Shown: piece by piece, positions 60,556-64,000 of the stretch
Layout: the number at the start of each line of letters is the position of its first letter
Numbering within the stretch: position 1 is the stretch's first letter
Assembly (NCBI RefSeq): GCF_048820895.1
Contig: NZ_JBMERQ010000007.1
Span: 1-64,000, forward strand
Length of the DNA stretch: 64,000 nt
DNA from: Cribrihabitans_A neustonicus
Lineage (GTDB): Bacteria; Pseudomonadota; Alphaproteobacteria; Rhodobacterales; Rhodobacteraceae
Direction of reading: 5' to 3'
Notes under the pieces: generated by a model
What the model was told of the DNA's origin: nothing
Seen by the model: only the letters and a program-made list of their open reading frames with translations
Databases searched by the model: none
Position numbers and translations under genes: made by a program

Positions 60556-61257
60556 CTATCGCCGCGGGCGCATCGAACCGGGCAAGTCGTCACGGTCCTT
60601 GGGCGGCCTGAACTGCCCTGCGAGCCAGTTCGGCCCTGCCAGCAGCGGTTTCAGCAGCGGATTGTTCTGCAAATCCGCCTTGAGCTTCTCGAACTCCATC
60701 ACGTTGGCGATCCGCCGATCGAGGAAATCCCAGGTCGCCTGGTGCTCCAGGCTGTCGTCGCCCAGCCAGTAGAGCACGGTGGCGGTGTAGACCCCGGCGA
60801 GCGAGGCGCGTTTGGTGTACCAGTTGAGATCGTCTGAACTGTCCCCCAGCGCGTCCCAGATCGCATCGCAGGTGCCCCAGATGGCGCGCACCCCGTCGCC
60901 GGCATATTGCGGGAGCGAGAACAGCGTAGTGCCGCGGCGCACCGCCTCCTTGTCGTCGACCGCCTCGATCCGGTAGCGTACCGCCGCCGCCACCTTGTCG
61001 CGGAAGCGCATGCCGGTGAGGTCCGCTTCGGCCAGCCGCTTGAGCATTTTCGCATCGCCGCGGGCGTGATAGGCCAGCGCCAGATCCACCGCTCCGCGCG
61101 GGCAGACAGCGCGGGCCAGCGGCTCGGGCACGCCGGCGTCCTGTGCAGCAGCGCGGAAGGTGGTCTCGGTCCAGCCGTCGAAGGGCACATGCAGCAGGGC
61201 CGCGTCCAGCAGCCGGTCCTTCACGTGCTCCTGCTCAACTTCGTGTTCCAGGCTCAT
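60556..61257 (-). CDS. COQ9 family protein
   Basis: The 233-aa protein has a TetR-like helical N-terminus (LLDAALLHVPFDGWTETTFR) and the COQ9 domain with DLNWYTKRASLAGVYTATVL and FLDRRIANVMEFE. COQ9 binds lipid and assists COQ7-type hydroxylation in ubiquinone synthesis. It is divergent from rpsU. Confidence 0.94.
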   Translation of the reverse strand: MSLEHEVEQEHVKDRLLDAALLHVPFDGWTETTFRAAAQDAGVPEPLARAVCPRGAVDLALAYHARGDAKMLKRLAEADLTGMRFRDKVAAAVRYRIEAVDDKEAVRRGTTLFSLPQYAGDGVRAIWGTCDAIWDALGDSSDDLNWYTKRASLAGVYTATVLYWLGDDSLEHQATWDFLDRRIANVMEFEKLKADLQNNPLLKPLLAGPNWLAGQFRPPKDRDDLPGSMRPRR

Positions 61258-61373
61258 GGATACCTCCTGCGGTTGCGGTTCATCCCCTACTAGACAAAAT
61301 AGGGACGCTTTGCTATACGGCCACCTCCTGCAATTTCCTTGCAACTCAAACTTAGAAAGGTGGTGACAACCAC

Positions 61374-61580
61374 ATGCAGGTTAGTGTTCGCGACAACAAT
61401 GTCGATCAGGCGCTCCGTGCCCTGAAGAAGAAGCTGCAGCGCGAAGGCGTGTTCCGTGAAATGAAGCTCAAGCAACATTTCGAGAAACCGTCCGAGAAGA
61501 AAGCGCGCGAGAAAGCTGAAGCGATTCGCCGTGCCCGTAAACTGGCACGCAAGAAAGCCCAGCGCGAAGGTCTGCTCTAA
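61374..61580 (+). CDS. rpsU: 30S ribosomal protein S21
   Basis: The 68-aa basic protein MQVSVRDNNVDQALRALKKK is S21, with the RKLARKKAQREGLL tail. GAAAGG precedes the ATG. A terminator-like hairpin follows about 118 bases later. Confidence 0.97.
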   Translation: MQVSVRDNNVDQALRALKKKLQREGVFREMKLKQHFEKPSEKKAREKAEAIRRARKLARKKAQREGLL

Positions 61581-61697
61581 GCTGGCGGAACGCCCGGTGC
61601 CCTGGCGGGGCGCCATGGCGGTTTGCCCGCGGATCTTGCTCTCCAGCTTTGGACAGCACTAAGGCCGGTGCTTGCATCAGCCGACATAAGTTCAGAC

Positions 61698-61733
61698 AAC
61701 CCCCGAGGCCTTGCCCGGGGGTTCGTCGTTTTT
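61698..61733 (+). terminator. Terminator downstream of rpsU
   Basis: AACCCCCG (61698-61705) pairs with CGGGGGTT (61716-61723), and CGTCGTTTTT follows. It is 118 bases after the rpsU stop, so the transcript carries a sizeable 3' tail. Confidence 0.8.
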
Positions 61734-62367
61734 GCCCCCAATTGCGAACCGGGAGAGCGGCCTGATAACGGCAGCGGAAAAATCGCAAAAACTTTATCAA
61801 CACACTTATAAGGTGTATTCACGCATTGAATTCTGGTGTAACGTGAATTCGGCGGGGCGAGTCTGATGCGTTTCCCTAACCATTACCCCGCCCGCCGGAA
61901 GTGGAACACCCGGCGAAAATGACCCGGAGCTGGCAGCGTCCCCCCACTGACACAGGCGCCTGTCTTGATCCCTGCAAGCAAGACTACCCTGGCTCCGGGT
62001 TGTCCCCTTGCCGAAGCGGCGCCGCAGCCTCCGCCCCCCCGGAGCTGCGGCGCTTGCCTTTCCCGCCCCCCCTGAATCTGCTGGTCTTTCTTGCAGCCCA
62101 TGTCCGGCTTCCGCATAGCCGCTTGGGAACGCTGCGGCGGTCCTGTCGGCCGCGCCGCATAGGCATCTGCCCCAGTGCATCTTCATGAGCCGCCTGCGCC
62201 CTCCGGCCGGGCCGCGCGCGGGAATCCGCGTACCGTCATGCGGCATACGGGCAGAGCCTTGCCGCAAACTGCCCGTCACGCTCTAGCGGCCTGTTCCCAT
62301 TGCCAGATTGCGGTAGCCCCTTGCCCATCGCCGCATCGACGGCAACTTAACGGAGCAGGAACCCTTA
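61734..62367. other. Intergenic region before the CAP-RTX gene
   Basis: About 630 bases without a supported gene. The first 130 bases are AT-rich (AAACTTTATCAACACACTTA) and may contain promoters. The rest is GC-rich with frames lacking ribosome sites or family resemblance. A small RNA cannot be excluded. Confidence 0.35.
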
Positions 62368-63363
62368 ATGTCTCAGGCAGACGCATTCGAGCGGCAGATG
62401 CTCGACCTCATCAACGAAGAGCGGACCACGCGCGGGCTGGACCCGCTGCAGCTGGAGCTGAGGCTCAACGATTCGGCCGAAGATCACAGCGAATGGATGC
62501 TGCAGCAGGACGTGTTCTCGCATACCGGCGCGGGAGGCTCGAGCGCGGGCGAGCGGATGGCCGACGCGGGCTTCCAGTTCTCCGGCGGCTACAGCTGGGC
62601 GGAAAATATCGCCTGGCAGAGCGAACGCGGCAGCAGCGGGCTGAGCGATGATGTCGCCGGCCTGCACGAATCGCTGATGAACAGCCCGGGACACCGCGCC
62701 AATATTCTCAGCCCCAGTGCCGAGGTCGTCGGTATCGGCGTCGAACAAGGCAGTTTCAACGGCTGGGACGCAGTGATGGTGACCCAGAACTTCGCCAGCA
62801 CTGGCGCCCCAGTGCAGCTTGATACCGGCGGCAGCGGCAGTGGCGGCAACAGCAGCGGCAGTGCCGCGGCCCAGCCGACCAGCGGCAACGATGTGCTGGA
62901 GCTGGACACCGCCGGCAACCTGCGCGGCCTCAAGGGAAACGACCGGCTGACCGGCAGCGGGGCCGCCGACAGCCTCAGCGGCAACGGCGGGCGCGATACT
63001 CTGCGCGGCCGCGCGGGCGAGGATGAGCTGCAAGGCGGGCGCCACCGGGACGAGCTGTGGGGTGGCCGCGGCGATGACACGCTGGACGGCGGTAACGGCA
63101 ACGACATGCTGACCGGAGGCGGCGGCGGCGACCTCTTCGTGTTCAGCAGCGGCGATGACACGGTCACAGACTTCAACCCCCGCACCGCAGGGGAGCAAAT
63201 CGACCTTGCCGCGGCGGACGGCATCAGCGGCTTCGCCGACCTGGTGGCAAACCACAGCCGCCAGACCAGCGCCGGGCTGGAGATTTCGGACGTGAACGGC
63301 AATAGTCTGCTGCTGCCCGGCATCGCTGCCACGGATTTGCAGGCTAACGACTTCCTGTTCTGA
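62368..63363 (+). CDS. CAP-domain protein with RTX calcium-binding repeats
   Basis: The 331-aa protein has an N-terminal CAP/SCP domain (about 1-145: FERQMLDLINEERTTRGLDP, DHSEWMLQQDVFSHTG, HESLMNSPGHRANIL). A Gly/Ser linker follows, then about seven glycine-rich RTX nonapeptides (GGRGDDTLDGGNGNDMLTGG at about 230-250), ending DFLF. There is no N-terminal signal, so it should leave by a type I system recognising the C-terminus. GGAGC lies 12 bases upstream. Confidence 0.9.
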   Translation: MSQADAFERQMLDLINEERTTRGLDPLQLELRLNDSAEDHSEWMLQQDVFSHTGAGGSSAGERMADAGFQFSGGYSWAENIAWQSERGSSGLSDDVAGLHESLMNSPGHRANILSPSAEVVGIGVEQGSFNGWDAVMVTQNFASTGAPVQLDTGGSGSGGNSSGSAAAQPTSGNDVLELDTAGNLRGLKGNDRLTGSGAADSLSGNGGRDTLRGRAGEDELQGGRHRDELWGGRGDDTLDGGNGNDMLTGGGGGDLFVFSSGDDTVTDFNPRTAGEQIDLAAADGISGFADLVANHSRQTSAGLEISDVNGNSLLLPGIAATDLQANDFLF

Positions 63364-63393
63364 GGCGGCAATACCCCGCCCGACATCACAGAA

Positions 63394-63437
63394 AAGGGCG
63401 CGCCAGGTGCGGCGCGCCCTTCGCAATTCAAATTGCG
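63394..63437 (+). terminator. Terminator hairpins after the CAP-RTX gene
   Basis: AAGGGCGCGCC-AGGTGC-GGCGCGCCCTT (63394-63421) is followed at once by CGCAATT-CA-AATTGCG (63422-63437). The first is a strong GC stem about 30 bases past the stop. Confidence 0.75.
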
Positions 63438-63614
63438 TTCACGAAAAGTTTGAACGCCGCCCAGACCCGGCCCGGGCGGGGCGATCCATCGGGGCGTGGC
63501 TGACGATCTGTCCTCGCAGCGGCAATCAGCCTTGCCGGTCAAGCGCCTAGCCTGAAGAAAACTGCGGCCGGGGCTCACACCTGCGGTGCGCGGTGGCAGG
63601 GTGGCGGTCCCGCG

Positions 63615-64000
63615 TCAGTAGATCTTCGGCACGTAGAGTTCGTCCGGCAGCACCTGGCGCTCATAGTCCGGGTTGTACTCCCGGTCAGGCAGCGTGACCT
63701 TCTCGCCCGGCACCTCCTCGTAGGGGATCTTGGTCAGCAGGTGCTCGATACAGTTCAGCCGCTCGCGCTTCTTGTCGTTGCCCTCGACGATGTACCAAGG
63801 CGCCTCTGGGATGTTGGTGCGGCGGAACATCGCCTCCTTCGCCTTCGTGTACTGCTCCCAGCGGATCCGGCTTTCCAGATCCATCGCGCTCAGCTTCCAC
63901 TGTTTCATCGGATCGTGAATGCGCATCATGAACCGCAGCTGCTGCTCCTCGTCGGAGATCGAGAACCAGTATTTCAGCAGGATGATGCCCGAGCGCACCA
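63615..64000 (-). CDS. ppk2: Polyphosphate kinase 2, N-terminus beyond window
   Basis: The reverse strand encodes the C-terminal 128 residues of a PPK2: ILLKYWFSISDEEQQLRF, DPMKQWKLSAMDLESRIRWE and PWYIVEGNDKKRERLNCIEH. The start lies past the right edge. PPK2 enzymes transfer phosphate between polyphosphate and nucleotides. The tail after NCIEHLL (about 40 residues, Tyr/Pro-rich) is longer than in minimal PPK2 proteins. Confidence 0.94.
   Translation of the reverse strand, partial: VRSGIILLKYWFSISDEEQQLRFMMRIHDPMKQWKLSAMDLESRIRWEQYTKAKEAMFRRTNIPEAPWYIVEGNDKKRERLNCIEHLLTKIPYEEVPGEKVTLPDREYNPDYERQVLPDELYVPKIY

Noticed and set aside
61806..62279. 157-codon reverse frame between rpsU and the CAP-RTX gene
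   Set aside because: Composition is random GC-rich, with no motif or ribosome site.
1..64000. CRISPR arrays, tRNA or rRNA genes
   Set aside because: No regularly spaced repeats and no tRNA or rRNA signature were noticed; a covariance-model scan could confirm.

Overview
This 64 kb stretch is high-GC chromosomal DNA from an alphaproteobacterium, most likely a roseobacter-type Rhodobacteraceae (Leisingera/Phaeobacter-like). The call rests on gene content: FnrL, ccoNOQP and ccoGHIS, TrcR (DUF1013), COQ9, monofunctional PheA, ClpS next to an RsmC-like methylase, the dnaX-ybaB-recR order and pobA/pobR. It is inferred by eye from translated sequence, without a database search. No tRNA, rRNA, CRISPR array, insertion sequence or prophage was seen. 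The two outermost genes (MFS transporter, PPK2) are cut by the window edges.

Layout. 1-9 kb: a low-GC MFS transporter (partial), a YadGH-like ABC exporter, a CoxG-like protein, an NAD(P)-binding reductase behind a tandem palindromic operator, a crotonase, the pobA/pobR p-hydroxybenzoate pair and an AMACR-like CoA-transferase family enzyme. 9-19 kb: haem genes hemE, hemC and hemF interleaved with a GNAT, a GH25 lipoprotein, an SDR lacking its catalytic Lys, rsmC-clpS, a HAD phosphatase and a DacA-type carboxypeptidase with a SPOR-like tail. 19-35 kb: the microaerobic respiration block, with ccoGHIS, a LysR gene and small ORF, DUF2270, a Ca/Na antiporter, an outer-membrane barrel, ccoNOQP, a universal stress protein and fnrL. 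FNR-type boxes sit in front of ccoG, the DUF2270 gene, ccoN/usp and fnrL. Beside fnrL lies a short frameshifted, internally deleted remnant that looks like the start of hemN.

35-50 kb: a LuxR-type regulator, the yejA-B-E-F peptide uptake operon carrying an extra 104-aa low-GC membrane protein fused in by two 4-bp overlaps, a membrane-anchored cytochrome c, pheA, the SRP RNA (ffs), a CpdB-like metallophosphatase, nudC, an SRPBCC protein, an alpha/beta hydrolase/TetR pair with two operators, and a cobalamin riboswitch driving a DUF1636-like protein. 50-64 kb: a phosphatase, dnaX-ybaB-recR, an orphan hybrid histidine kinase, trcR, an RNase T2 with Gln at the usual catalytic Glu, DUF2189, quinone oxidoreductase, COQ9, rpsU, a CAP-RTX secreted protein and ppk2.

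Non-coding structure stands out. A dispersed repeat of about 110-200 bp occurs three times (19.1, 19.3 and 25.6 kb). A hairpin element occurs twice (19.6 and 33.4 kb), with different stem sequences that both keep full pairing. Both families flank the cytochrome oxidase genes.
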